A DNA stretch of 64,000 bases from Cymbidium sinense (GCA_021442155.1 CM038215.1:276508413-276572412); one strand, 5' to 3'. Shown: positions 9,906 to 22,940, counted from the first letter of the stretch. Notes: a model not told the origin generated them from the sequence alone. Numbers and translations are program-made.

Positions 9906-12900
9906 TCAGATCTTTCCTTAAGTAGTGGACAGATGCCCTCTCCTATAAGAAAGGTCAGTGATGGACCATGGACCGTCCATAAGTGCATTTTGGATGGACA
10001 GTCCTGATTAATCCATGCTAGATCTGTGATTAATCCCTTTAGAAACTGTGGGCTCTATCTTAACCGTTTGATCTTTGATCAGGCAATCTAGAGAGAAAGC
10101 GCGAAGCACCGCCGGCTGACTATGCAGTTGATGTGATAACTTAAGTGTTGAATCTCATCATGCCACATGGAAAGTGCGCGCCACGTTAGTAGTCAACGTG
10201 GTGCTGATGGGATTAGTCATATAATTAGGGATTTAATTACCTAATAAACATAAAAACTTTAAAATAACATAACTAAATGTAGAAAATTTAGAAAAATACA
10301 AAATAAAATGCATTGTAAAGATACTTTAAAGGGAAATAATCTAAAATTAAGTTTGATGGATTTTGAATAGTGAATTTTATGTAATTAGGGTTTTATTAGG
10401 AATATAATTATGTTAATTACTCCCTAATTATTCCACTGATTAATTCCAAACTTCTTAGGGTTGATTAATGGGATGACCTCTGCCTCCCATGATTTTCATG
10501 GAATATATTAATGGTTTAATTAGGGTTATTTCTTGATCCACTCCTAATCATTCCCTTAATAAATTAAGTGATTAATTAACTTATTACATAGTGATGAATT
10601 AGTTAATTAAGTTTGCTAATTACCTTAGTATAGTGAATGGACTTAGGGAATTAGATTAGGAGTCCTCTCCCAAATCTTTTCCCCTAAGTTCATTTCATTT
10701 GGATAAAAATCAAATTAAAGTGTAAATAAATTAAATAGTTTAATCACTTAATTAAATGGCTTAATTAATCAAAATTTTAAAATCAAATCAATCTGAACTT
10801 AATCAATTCCTTCTTGGGTAGATGCTTAGGTGTTCAATAACCTAAGTAACTTAAGGAAATCATATCTAACCCATATGTGTGGGAAGGGTTATGAAAGTAC
10901 TTAAATTAAATCCTTTAGCTTAATTAATCATTAATTGTGAGCCAAATGCATTAGGCCCCTTTCTTTCTTAGGTGCATTGCTGATTTAAATTCCTTGCTTT
11001 GGCTCATAATTATTTGGTTAAATATGTTAAAATGGTGTATGTAAAGGGTAATTAATAAACTTGATATACACCTAAACCTAAACAAAATATAAAATCAATC
11101 TAATGGTCCTAAAAATAACTAAAACCTCATACACATGTGGGAAATGAGTTAGGACCAGCAAACCTCTTCACATTTCCTAAATTCAAATCAAACTCAAAAT
11201 AAAACAAAATTCACTTTAAAATAATTTGATTTACTTTAAATAATCTTATTCTATATGATTGTCTTTAGGAGTTAATTAGGGTGAATGAATTTACATGCTT
11301 TCATCACTTTATTTCTTTCATAACATGCTAATTGTGTATGTCATATGAAAAGCAAGCATTCATGCCTTTTGAAAAATCAAATTAAAATGAAATGTTTTCT
11401 TTATGTCAAATTACATGCTTTGGCTAAAGTAAGGATATGAATGGCTATTTTCACTACTAAATCCAAAACTATTTTTAAAAACTTATAAATCAAACATTAC
11501 AAATGAAGGGTATGCTATTTACAATTGCTTATGAGTTTGACTATGAATAGTATAAAATGTGTCATGTGATTCCCCCTCTCTTTATTAACATTGAATTGTA
11601 TAGGATTTGCAAAGCATATAGTCCATTTGAAAAGGACATAACACTTGCTTAAATCCATTCTTATACACTCCTATGTCATGACTTAAGAAGGAATTCCACA
11701 TCACACATATAAACTAAACAATCAAACCAAAATCAAACAAACATAAACTTTTTGCATGATTCTCTTCATGCATTTATTTTTGTACATGCACATATATTTA
11801 AGAAAAGTAGTATATTAGTCTGGACAACCCTGAGGTTGCGAGGTTTTAAGTAGCCGTAAGTAGGTCTTATATCTTACACCCCTGCTGCTAACAATGGCGT
11901 TGTACTCACTTATGTCTTTTATACTTGTAAATGTGCATATGAAAGATGAATAAAAGAATCACTCTTTTCTACTTAACAAAATCATACATACATGAAACAT
12001 TCCAAAATTTCTTAAACAAACTCTCTTATCATTCATCATGAAGGTGAGTTAAACAATTCCATTTACATGTATAAATATGCATAGGGTTCATCCATATACA
12101 TGTTACACATGTTGGGAAAGAAATGAAGTGTTGTGTGTTTTGTTATAGTATTTCACTTTACTTAATTTTAAAATACCTTTCTTTTTGAATAGGTTTGGTT
12201 AAGGAAAATATAAACTATGGATTAATTAAAACACATAATAAAACATTCACAAAACAAAAATCAAATATGAATCTACATTAGAAATTACTTAAGGTAAAGA
12301 GGAAAGAGAAGTTCTCTTCTCTTTTCCTCTCTTTACAACACTTAGTAATTAATTTTAGGTTCATTCAAATCTAATCAAATCAACTAAATCACTTAAATGA
12401 AACCACCCTCTAAGTTGAAAATTTTCACACTTAGAAAACTTCAACCATAAATCCTAGCTAAACATACCACACAAGCCACACAAGCCTTAAATGGCACACA
12501 CATTAGGCTAAGTCACCACTTCTAGCTTTAGGTTAGGGCAGTGCATGGTTTGATGTTTGCTTTTGTTTTGTGATGTAATGTTTTAGTCTGGATATTAGGG
12601 TGCATGTACGTAGACTGAATGGTAGGATGATCTTAGTCTAACCATTTTCTTCTATAGGGGATTGTTCTTAAGGAGTGTTGTAATAAAAATATAAAATTAC
12701 TTTTGTTATTCAGGTGCTTATACCCCTAAGCATAATCCAAAATAGGCCAGGTGGACTTGGTTACCCATGTGTGGGGTACTAAGTCCTATTTATGTATATA
12801 CATGCTTGGGATTGAATGGTTTGTTTAGCTAATCTCTGTTTTACAGGTTTTAGTTAGATTTCTTTTTTCCCATTTTCATGTAATTTTGAAATCAGGATTT

Positions 12901-12995
12901 TGGAATGATTCTTATGGGGGATTAAGATGAACATTGGTTATAAGACTATGTCTTATGTACCATGTGAAGCCTTGGAGTAACCACATTCCAACCAA
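9906..12995. other. Non-coding island sequence, no gene seen
   Basis: AT-rich sequence without convincing open frames. It may belong to the same decayed retroelement as the integrase relic, but I could not identify LTR ends, a primer-binding site or a polypurine tract. One ~220-bp segment (10436-10656) has a second copy at 61790-62010 and is listed separately. Short CTAAACCTAAAC words near 11070 are too sparse to be array. Confidence 0.5.
10436..10656 (+). repeat. Dispersed ~220-bp segment, copy 1
   Basis: It shares GGGATGACCTCTGCCTCCC, ATGATTTTC, GATTAATTAA, AGTTAATTAA and GAACTAAGGAAT-like words in the same order with 61790-62010. It is rich in TTAATTAA palindromes and has no coding frame. 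It could be part of an LTR or a MITE-like element; no terminal inverted repeats or target duplication were recognised. Confidence 0.75.
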
Positions 12996-12997
12996 CC

Positions 12998-13044
12998 AAA
13001 AGAAGAAAGAAGAAAGAAGAAAGAAGAAAGAAGAAAGAAGAAAA
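12998..13044. repeat. (AAGAAAG)n microsatellite
   Basis: About six near-perfect copies of a 7-bp purine unit lie in otherwise ordinary AT-rich sequence. On the - strand this gives a Phe/Ser/Leu-rich frame that is a simple-repeat artefact. Confidence 0.9.
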
Positions 13045-14505
13045 GAAGATATGAATGAATTCCTTCTTGATTGTATTTAATTCATTTATAATCCGGGTTG
13101 TATAAGGGTAGAGCTTGGCTACCCAATTTGTTTTCGGGTTTGTGTGGTGAAGCCTGACCATAAATGGCCTCTTATTCTTTTGCGCTAACTTTATAAATTG
13201 ATTGATGTTTATTTATCTTGTGCATTAAGATGACATCTTTTCCTAGTTTCTTCCTTGCTTTGATGTATGGCCTGGATGATTATTAGGCTCTTAGGTAAAT
13301 AAATTTTTTATCCAACTAATCAATTCAAATTAAAAAATAAACAACTCATAACCTTACCTAAAGCCTAGGTTATAAACAAGATAAAAGAATTAGCAACCAC
13401 TTAGCTGGATGTTGTATTTTCTCACATCATGCATAAAAAGCATATTGTTTCACTCTTGATTGGAGGGCTTCCACCTTAGCCAGAGAACTTGGTTTGACCT
13501 TTAAGTGCCATGGCAGAAATACACCTCCTTTTCTCACTGATTTTGTCTCATAATCTAATTTCTCATGTATTTAGCATATGAATCCTAAAGCTTGTGTCAA
13601 ACTAATTGTCCAAAATAAAAATAAAAAAAATTTAACAAAATTTGCATTAGATTTAAGTCATTAAATCATGCCTTACATGATCTACTCTCTTAGGGAGTGT
13701 GTTTAAGGACTTAGTATCTTTCTAAATAAATAACAACTTAGCTATCTTGCAAAAGCATATGACTTGCCTACATATTTTAAAATCGTAGGAGGAGTTAGTT
13801 GGCCACCCTAAATTGTAAGTCTAGTCAAGTGGTTTATCCTCTCTTGGAGGTAAACCAATACCCATTTTCGCCTTAGATTTAGGTCGCTTTTTTAGCTCAA
13901 AGCTAGATTTGAGGTTGCTACTTTCCTTCTGACACGAGCATAAATCCTCACCTATTAGGCATTTCCATGACCTTGTATCATGGAATTGTAAGTCCTAGAT
14001 TTCTAATAAAAATTCAACTCAAATAAATAAATTCAATTTTAAAAATATAAAGCCTAACTATAGGATAGTTTGGGATGCTTACCAGGCTTCCTAGTATCCT
14101 AAGCATCCCCTACTTATCGTCATTTGGCTTCGATAAGAACTCCCTCCTCTTGATTGATCCCACTTGACTTTCTAAAAAAATAAATGAATCGATTGATAGT
14201 CCTACCTTCAAAATCTTTGGAGACAATGTTCATTTACCTAAATCGATACTATTCTTAAGGAATCCTATTCTTTAGGATGTAATTAACTATGGGGCTTGCC
14301 CCTATAGGGAACTTAACAAACCCGATTTAAAATAAACCCTGCTTTACATTTCCATGTAAAGTATGGGAAGAATCTCTAGTACATTACGAAGACCCATAGT
14401 ACTTATGAGTCCTTATTAAGGTAATTAGGTCCATTTATAGGGCGGTGACTTCTATCTTTCAAGATAATACACATTTTCTCGATGTCGTACCTGATCACGC
14501 TAAAG
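13045..14505. other. Non-coding stretch, no gene seen
   Basis: Mixed-composition sequence with no open frame of note. Phrases such as TTAGGTCGCTTTTTTAGC and GGCGGTGACTTCTATC recall LTR-like non-coding DNA, but I cannot prove an LTR. It ends at GATCACGCTAAAGCCTAAAC, where the telomere-like array resumes. Confidence 0.45.
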
Positions 14506-14862
14506 CCTAAACATTAAACCCTAAACCCTAAACCCTAACCCCAAACCCGAAACCCTAAAACCCTAAACCCTAAACTCTAAAATCCTAAACCCTAAACACT
14601 AATCCCTAAACCCTAAACCTGAAACCCTAAAACCCTAAAAACCTAAACCTAAACTAAATAAAACCAAAAAAATAAAATAAATAAAAAAACCTAAACCAAA
14701 ATAAAATAATAAAATAAAATAAAATAAAACATAAACTAAAATCTAAACCTAAACCTAAAATTAAAATAAAATAAATAAAAATCCAAACTAAACTAAAAAA
14801 TAAAATAAACCTAAGAATATAAAACCTAAGTAAAATAAAAACTAAATGTAAAATAAAAATAA
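14506..14862 (+). repeat. Telomere-like composite array resumes
   Basis: A CCCTAAA-rich block (to about 14660) is followed by an A-rich block with the recurring order TAAAATAAACCTAAG, AAAACCTAAG, CTAAATGTAAAATAAA, also seen near 16600, 31420 and 17680. It then joins GRP module 3 directly, without the box, the second CCCTAAA block or the leader. Confidence 0.88.
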
Positions 14863-15088
14863 ATGGTGGAATCTTCTACTTGAGAGGCCGGGGTGATTCT
14901 GATGGGAACTAGAGAAATTGTGTCTTTAAAGTAGAGAAGGTTCTAGTTATCTAGGGTTTTTAATTTGCGTTATGCATGCTCATTTTTTATCTATGTCGCA
15001 CTTATGTCTTAGAAAACATGGGGTGTTACTTGGCTGATGAAATTAAAAATAAGAAATGTTGAATCTGAATTTGTACTCTCTTAACAGA
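14863..15088 (+). pseudogene. GRP 3' fragment (module 3, strongly 5' truncated)
   Basis: Only the last ~20 residues of the Gly-rich tail remain (GGIFYLRGRGDSDGN-like), followed by the 3' UTR. About 35 bp between the stop codon and GTGTCTTTA are missing compared with other modules. The join to the upstream A-rich block falls in the middle of the coding part, so this module arose by a deletion or recombination distinct from the shared breakpoint. It ends at CTCTTAACAGAAACC before CCCTAAA repeats. Confidence 0.82.
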
Positions 15089-17710
15089 AACCAAAAACCC
15101 TAAACCCTAAACCTAAAACCTAAACCCTGAACCATAAACCTAAAACCTAAACCCTAAACCCTATACCCTAAATCCTAAAAATCATAAACCCTAAACCCTC
15201 AAACTCTAAACCCTAAACTCTAAACCCTAAAACCTAAACCCTAAGCCCTAAATCGTAAACCCTAAACCCTAAATCCTAAACCCCAAACCCTAAACCCTAA
15301 GCTTTAAACCCTAAACTAACCCTAAACCCTAAACCTTAAACCCTAAAACCCTAAACCCTAAAACACTAAAAACCTAAAACCTAAATGTAAACTAAATAAA
15401 ACCTAAAAATTAAATAAATAAAAAAACCTAAACCAAAATTAAAAAAATAAAAACATAAACTAAAACCTAAACCTAAACCTAAACCTGAAAAGAAAATATA
15501 ATAAAAAAATTAAACTAAAATAAAATAAATAAAAACCTAAACTAAATTGAAAAAATAAAAAACTTAAATAAAATAAAAATAAATCTAAAATCAAACTAAA
15601 ATAAACCAAAAATAAAATAAAATAAAAGTAATTAAAAAAACTTAAACCTAAAAAATAAATAAAAAAATCAAAACCTAAAAGTAAATAAGAAATAAAACAT
15701 AAACCTTAAACTAAAAAAAACCTAAAACTAAATTGAAAATAAAATAAACCTAAACCTAAACAAAAATAAATTAAACCTAAACCTAACCTAAACTAAATAA
15801 AATAAAATAAACTAAAAATAAACTTAAAACTATACTACAAATTAAATCCTAAAAATAAACCTAAAATAAAAACCTAAAACCTAAACCTAAGAAAATAAAA
15901 TAAAAACCTAAACCTAAACATAAAAATAAAAATAAAATCTAAACCTAAAAATAATAAATAATAAATAAAACTAAACTAAAAAACTAATCCAAACCTAAAT
16001 CTAAACCTAAACCTAAATAATAAACTAAAATAAAAATCCTAACCTAAAATAAATAAACCTAAAATAAATAAACTAAACTAAATAAAAATAAAAGTAAAGC
16101 TAAATAAAAATAATAAAATAAACTAACTAAATTAAATAAACCTAAGCCTACCAGTTTACTTAATTTAAAAAATAAAAATAAAAAGCTAAAAAAATAAAAT
16201 ATAAAATATACAAAACCTTAACCCTAAAACCTAAATCCTAAATCCTAAACCTATAACCCTAAACCCTAAACCTTAAAACCATAAACCCTAAACCTAAACC
16301 CTAAACCCTAAAACCCTAAACCCTAAACCCTAAACCCAAAACCCTAAAACCTATAACCATAAACCCTAAACCTAAAACCCTAAACCCTAAACGCTAAACC
16401 GTAAAAAGCTAAAAACCTAAACATAAACTAATATAAACTTAAAAATAAAATAAATAAATAAATAAAACTTAAATAAAATAAAATAAAAACCTAAACTAAA
16501 ACCTAAACCTAAACCTAAAATTAAAATAAAATAAAATAATAAAAATAAACTAAAATAAAATAAATAAAAACCTAACTAAACTAAAAAATAAAATAAGCCT
16601 AAGAAAAAAAAACCTAAATAAAATAAAAAATAAATGTAAAATAAAAATCAAATAAATCAAAAATAAAATAAAATAAAAACTAATTAAAATCTTTAACCTA
16701 AAAAATAAACCTAAAAATAAATCAAAAATGAAACCTAACCCTAAACTAAAATAAACTAAACCTAAAATAAAAATAAAATAAGCAAAATAAAATAAACCTA
16801 AACCAAACCTAACATAAACTAAACTAAAATAAAAAAACCTAAACTATAATAAATAAACCTAAAATAAATAAAATAAAAATAAATAATAAACCTAGATAAA
16901 AATATAAAATAAAGTAAACTAAAATAAATAAAAATAAACTATATATTCGAAATAAACCTAAACCTTCTAGTTTACTTAAGTTTAAAAAAATAAAACTATA
17001 AACCCTAAACCCCTAAACCCTAAACCCTAAACCCTAAAACCTTAACCATAAACTCTATAGTAACCATAAACCCTAAACCCTAAACCCTAAACCCTAAACC
17101 TTAAACTAACCCTAAACCCTAAATCCCAAAAATCCTAAACCATAAAACCCTAAACCCTAAAACCTTAAACTATAAACCCTAAACCCTAAACTAAATAAAC
17201 TAAATAAGCCTAAACTTACCTTTAATGTTTTAAAATAAATAATTAGTAAAAAAAACCCTAAACAAAATAACCTAAACCCTAAACCCTAAACCATAAACCC
17301 TAAATTCTAAAACCCTAAACCCTAAACCCTAAACACAAAACCTAAACCCTAAACCTTAAAACCCTAAACCTAAAATCCTAAAACCCTAAACCTAAACCCA
17401 AAAAACCTACAAAATAAAACCTAAGTAAACCCCAAATCAAAAAACCTAAACCTAAACGCTAAACCCTAAACCCTAAAAACCTAAAAACCTAGACTAAACT
17501 AAATAAAACCTAAAAAAAATAAAAAAAAATATAAACTTAAATAAAATAAAAACCTAAACTAAAACCTAAACCTTAACCTAAACCAAAACCTAAAATTAAA
17601 AAAACTTAAAAATTATAAATTATACTAAAATAAAATAAATAAAAACCTAAAGTAAACTAAAAGATAAAATAAACCTAAAAATAAAAAAACATAAATAAAA
17701 TAAAAGCTAA
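15089..17710 (+). repeat. Telomere-like composite array without GRP
   Basis: This holds two to three GRP-less units. CCCTAAA-rich blocks lie at about 15095-15360, 16215-16410, 16995-17200 and 17270-17480, alternating with A-rich blocks. The conserved box occurs at 16147 (CCTACCAGTTTACTTAAT) and 16964, with a very degenerate version near 17218. Box-to-box spacing is about 0.82 kb. No gene is seen. Confidence 0.9.
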
Positions 17711-18292
17711 ATGTAAAATAAAAATAAATAAACCTAAAATAAAATAAAATAAAAACTAAATAAACCCTAAACCTAAAAAAAACACTAAACCCTAAACTTA
17801 AACCTTAAAACTTATAAATCTAACCTCTGGCTTGATCTGTCTCAATTCCTGTTTAACTGCATGATCACTTTCTATTCAGTGTTGTTGTTTTCTTGGTATT
17901 TGCTGATGCTTCATCATATCCCTTGGTATTTTTCTGCTGATTTTTGTGGCATGTGCTGTTGGTTTAATTGCATTAATTCTAATTGGGGCCTTCCTGTTTC
18001 TGCTACTTTATGTAAAATAAAAATAAATAAACCTAAAATAAAATAAAATAAAAACTAAATAAACCCTAAACCTAAAAAAACCCCTAAACCCTAAACTTAA
18101 ACCTTAAAACTTATAAATCTAACCTCCTATCTGTCTAATTCTAAACTGCATGATCACTTTCTATTGGTTGTTGTTTTCTTGATTTTCGATGCTTCATCCG
18201 GATATCCCTTGGTATTTTTTTGCTGATTTTTGTGGCATGTGCTGTTGGTTTAATTGCATTAATTCTAATTGGGGCCTTCCTGTTTCTGCTCC
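17711..18292 (+). repeat. ~299-bp tandem duplication spanning array and LINE
   Basis: Copy 1 (17711-18007) and copy 2 (18010-18292) both run from ATGTAAAATAAAAATAAATA through AACCCTAAACC, ACTTATAAATCTAACC and TGCATGATCACTTTCTAT to CTTCCTGTTTCTGCT. Each copy contains array DNA followed by the first ~170 bp of LINE 3' sequence, so the duplication happened after the LINE sequence was in the array. Copy 2 carries small deletions around 18125-18150 and 18176. Confidence 0.92.
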
Positions 18293-21200
18293 TTTCAATG
18301 ATAAGGTGTTGTTGTTCCTTCAAAATTTGGTAATGCATCATCCTTTTACTCTTTGTTGGCCATTTGTTGAGCTGTGTGACATCTGCTGTTGGTTTACTTA
18401 CCCCAACCTTGATTGGGGTTTTACTATCAATGCTGATAAAGTGTTCACTGTTTGCTGCAGGGAGTTATATTATTTAATGCTTTATTTGTTGCTGTTGTAC
18501 TCTTTGATCAGTAGGGACAGATTTATATCCCTTTCTTGGAATTATATTATGGGATCCTTGCATCAATGTTTAACTGTTATACCTCTATATATCTTTACAG
18601 CTATTTTAATTGATATTCATCTCTTTATTATGGTTGTTTCCTCTACTATGTTTCATATCCTTATCTCCACATCTTGTAAGGAGAGCTCTTGCACTAGCCT
18701 TGCTTTTATAACTCCTTCTCTGCAGAATTGAAATTATCTCTGGACTTCCAATATTATTGATCGTGGGATTAACTCCATAATATTTTGTGTTTGGCTGTAT
18801 ATCAAAGATGACTTTTCTTTGAACCACTTAGTAATCTATGTTGTACCTATGTTACTTGCTGTTGTATCTTATGTTGGATGCAATATCTCTCCTGATGTTT
18901 TAATTACAGCTCTTTGGGTTGGTTTGTTGTATGCTTATCTCCTCTTTTCTACCTGTAAGGAAAGACACAACATTTCTATTATTATTATTAAGATCTCTTT
19001 GAATGTTAACCTTATGGTTTTTGGCTGTTTGTTGCCTATTGTTCTCTTGAACTTCTTTGCAACTTGCTTCTGGGCTGCAACTGATCAACTCATTTGCTAT
19101 CCTTTCCCTCATAAATTTGGGCACATCTCTTGATTATCCAACCTGTAGTTGGAATGTAGCATAAACCCGAGGTTTTGGATTGTCTTGCTTGGAATTTTGA
19201 GGTTATTGAATGGATCGGCTTTTGCTTTATTGCTTGTTTATTTTGTTAGCAATTGAACGATCACCCCTTTCGCCTAGCTTTGGCCTGATCATTTCCCTAT
19301 CTTTCTAGGACTTATCTTCTGTATTGTCTATTTGCAATGGGAGGTTTTATAGAAAACTTGAAGTTATTTTTTATCTTGGTTGTTGGGTTACCTAGAACAT
19401 TGAATCCCTTGTTCAGCAAACTATTACTGGGGTGGTCTTGCTTGTTCAGCAGGGTGCTTTGCTGTTTGCTTTTGGAGTTGCTTTGTTTTTTTCTTTGGCT
19501 ACCCTCATTTTGTCTATTTGTAATGCATGGTTTTGGCCAACTTGTATATTTATTCTCTTGGATGTTGGTTCTACTCATTGATTCCTTTTCCCTTGCTACT
19601 CGGGTTGTCTTTCCTATTCTAGGTCCTTTGAGTTGTTTCACTGATTGGTTTGGCTAACCTCATTTCCCCACCAGCGAGAGGCTATTTTTCTTATTTTGTT
19701 ATCTCATTGGTTTGGACTTTCTTATTGGTTTTCGATGTTTTGTGAGATTGTGGGTTTAGCTTCATGATCACCCCTTTCTGAAGGGTTTTTCTTATCTTAA
19801 CCCCTTTTATCTCTATCTCTACTTTGTTTTTTATTGGAGTTTTATCTGATGGGTGCTTTAACTGTTCTATTTTCTCCATTGTTGGCTTTTGGATTTTTGA
19901 GTCCTTTATCCAGCAGGTTATCTTTATGATTGTTGGCTATTGCTGGTCTTTTGATTTTCTAACTGCTTTTGCTATTTCCATCGTGCCTACAATTTTCACT
20001 TGTCGCTATTTTCCACTCGCTAGTCTTGGCCAAGAATTTTCCCTATCTATCTGGAAATTAACTTTTATATATTCTTTTTTGATAGGGTTGGTTTTTGGCC
20101 AACTTGCTGCTAATTTATATCTTGGGGTTATACTGGATCAAAATCTTTTGTCCGGCTTCCTCGCTTCGGGTTGTCCATCTAGGTCATTTTGATGTTATTT
20201 ATTTTACTATCCCTTTGTAGGATTGGACTTCCTAATGCATAACGAGGATCCGGTTTATAAAAAATTATCTTTACTTGAGGGACATTTCTACCGATCATCT
20301 TACTAACACCTTCGCCATTCTACTTATCGCCTTCTAATATAGTTTTATATAGTGGGGGTAATAACTGTATTATTTCTAATCTTGGCCTTTGGATTTCGGG
20401 TCCTTTATCCAAAGGTAGTTTTATGGTTGTTCCTTATTGCACATTCTCGTTATTGGCTTTTGGATTTTTATAATAAATTAACTTCATCTATTGCTATTTT
20501 CCCTCTTGGTTTTGCTAGATTTGTGCAGATCATTGTGATTATGCTTTCCTCTCTTGATTTTAATCTTTGCACTAATCTCAATGGATGGATTTATGGCCAA
20601 CTATGGATATTACTATCATAAATAAACGCATTATTGAGTTTAATGATAAGCAAGATGCTTCTTTTGTGTTATCTCTGATTGCCACTTATTTGACTTGTTT
20701 GTGAAGAGGATTAGCCCCTTACCTGATTCTTCATACCTGCTGCTATACTCCCATTTCCTGTGGTTATTTGGGCTTGGGATATCGCCTTTATATTTGTCGC
20801 TTTTAATTTTTGAATCAAGGAGGTTGTTAAGAGTTGCATTACTTACATTCTTTTACTTTAACTGGATTATTGAAAATGACTGCATCCTATGGTGTTATCT
20901 TTGATTGTCTCTTATTGGAGCTGTTTGTGGTGGGGAGCAGCCCTTTACCTACCTCTTCTTATCTGTTGCAGTATTCCCATTTCCTATGGTAATTTGGGAT
21001 TGGGGTTGTTGTTTCCCTTTATAATTGCTGCTTTCTTAATTCTGAAACAAGGAGGTTGTTAAGAGCTGCATTACTTACATTCTTTGGTTATCCTTTTCTA
21101 GGAAATAACCCTAAATTGCTTACTGGACTGTTTACCAAGACTGTATATTTATTATTGTCCTTTAGGCTTGGAATGGGGTTAATTCCATACTCTTGTCTTT

Positions 21201-21768
21201 GCTGGTGGTTTGTAATTTCTGCCATTTCCTCGGTGACTCTTCTTGGTCTCATTAATCCTTTAAATCTGGTTAAAAATCTGGATGACCTGACATTGATGGC
21301 TCTCTTTCATTTGAGTTGGGATTATCATGCCATGGAGCCAAATTTGATGACATATAATTTGCATGTGATCCCCTTACCCACTTTGCTCTTTGCTGCTCTT
21401 TCTTCTACTCTGTATATGGCTTTGCCTATGCTTGTAGGTATTATGGCTCAACAGATCTTCATTAAATGGCTGCTATACAAGTGCTTTTCCTTTTTTTCTC
21501 TTACAGGTTACTCCATTATGTCATGCATTCTCACATCCTCCAGAACATTGACCCTTATCCTTCATTTGCTTATATATGCTAATCAATTTGTATCTTTTGC
21601 TTGCTTAACTCTTTTCTTTTGCTTTTGGATGTACTTAGATAGGGATTTACTCCTAGGTCGATTGTAGCTCTTTGAGAGAGTTCTAGAGTTTATCCCCTTT
21701 AAGGACCTTGTAACCCATTTTTGTGGCAATAAAATTCCCCCTATATGGGGTTTCCCAAAAAAAAAAAA
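17821..21768 (+). mobile_element. 5'-truncated LINE, family A (3' tail with poly(A))
   Basis: The sequence matches the 3' part of the near-complete LINE at 51031-60395. It starts just after the RNase H region (TGCATGATCACTTTCTATTC) and ends GCAATAAAATTCC, a CCCC..GGGG stem-loop, TTTCCC and A12. The 5' truncation and poly(A) end are normal products of target-primed reverse transcription, although the first ~300 bp are duplicated. No catalytic domain is present. The strand is T-rich and yields hydrophobic open frames of up to ~200 residues that I regard as composition artefacts. It is inserted on the CCCTAAA strand and followed by CATATTACCCTAAACCC. Confidence 0.87.
21727..21768 (+). other. LINE 3' terminus: AATAAA, stem-loop and poly(A)
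   Basis: AATAAA lies at 21729-21734. A CCCC-CTATAT-GGGG stem-loop (21737-21750) follows, then TTTCCC and twelve A. The - strand copy at 51031-51070 keeps the same layout with a changed loop and stem end (CCCC-TACAT-GGGA). LINE reverse transcriptases of the stringent type recognise a 3' hairpin of the RNA, so this is a plausible recognition element; that role is inferred. Confidence 0.65.
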
Positions 21769-22940
21769 ACCATATTACCCTAAACCCTAAACCCTAAATC
21801 ATAAACCCAAAACCCTACACCCTAAACCCTATACCCTAAAACCTACAACCCTAAACTCTAAACCCCAAACCCTAAACCCTAAACCCTAAACCTTAAACCA
21901 TAAAAACCTAAAAACCAAAAACTAAACTAAATAAAACCTAAAAATAAAATAAATAAAAACCCTAAACCTAAAGCTAAAATAAAAAAAAAATTAAAAAATA
22001 GAAATAAACTAAACTAAAATAAATAAAAACCTAAACTAAACTAAAAATAAAATAAACTTAATAATAAAAAGCCAAAATAAAATAAAAATTAAACTTAAAA
22101 TAAAAATAAATAAACCTAAAATAAAGTAAAATAAAAACTAAATAAAACCCTAAACTTAAAAAATAAACCTAAAAATAAATAAAAAATAAAACCTAAGCCT
22201 TAAACTAAAAAATTTAAACTTAAAATAAAAATAAAAGTAAAACAAACAAAATAAAATAAAACTAAACATAAACTAAAATAAATGAAACCTAAACCTAAAC
22301 CTTAAATAAACTAAACCTAAACTAAATAAAATAAAATAAACTAAAAATAAACCTAAACCTAAACTAAAAAATAAAACCTAAAGGTAAACCTAAAACCTAA
22401 ACCTAAGAAAATAAGATAAAAACCTAAATCTAAACCTAAAAATAGAAAATAAAACCTAAACCTAAGGAATAATATAAAAGTAAAACTCAGCTAAATAATA
22501 AGCCTAAACCTAAAAAATAAACTAAAATAGAAAATCTGAACTAAAATAAATAAATTAAACTAAATAAAAAAAAAGAAAATAAAAATAAAAAATAAATTAA
22601 ATTAAAATAAATAAAAAATAAACTAAATAAATCTAAACCTACCAGTTTACGTAATTAAAAATAAAAACTTTAAACCCTAAATCCTAAACCCTAAACTATT
22701 AACCCTAAAACTAACCCTAAACCCTAAACCCAAAAAAAAACTAAACCTTATACCCTAAACCTTAAACCCCAAACACTAAACCCTAAATGCTAAACCCTAA
22801 ACCCTAAACCTTAAACCCTAACCCTAAACCCTAAACCCTAAAGCCCAAACCCTAAACTTTAACCTAAGGTAACTAAATATATTAAAAAATAAACTTAAGA
22901 CCTAAAACCTAATTAACTTAAACCTAAACCTAAACCCATA
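21769..22940 (+). repeat. Telomere-like composite array
   Basis: The order is a CCCTAAA-rich block (to about 21900), an A-rich block to about 22630, the box at 22639 (CCTACCAGTTTACGTAAT), a CCCTAAA-rich block (about 22670-22860), and the GRP leader (GGTAACTAAATATATTAAA.., 22866-22940). No gene is seen. Confidence 0.9.

Noticed and set aside
12946..13161. A 71-residue - strand open frame with a Phe/Leu-rich centre
   Set aside because: Its centre is the (AAGAAAG)n microsatellite read on the other strand.
18189..21667. Hydrophobic open frames of 100-200 residues (also 33561-35427, 36501-37389, 51586-54449) that look like membrane proteins
   Set aside because: They lie in the T-rich 3' tails of LINE copies, occupy different frames in different copies, lack any domain and are explained by base composition.
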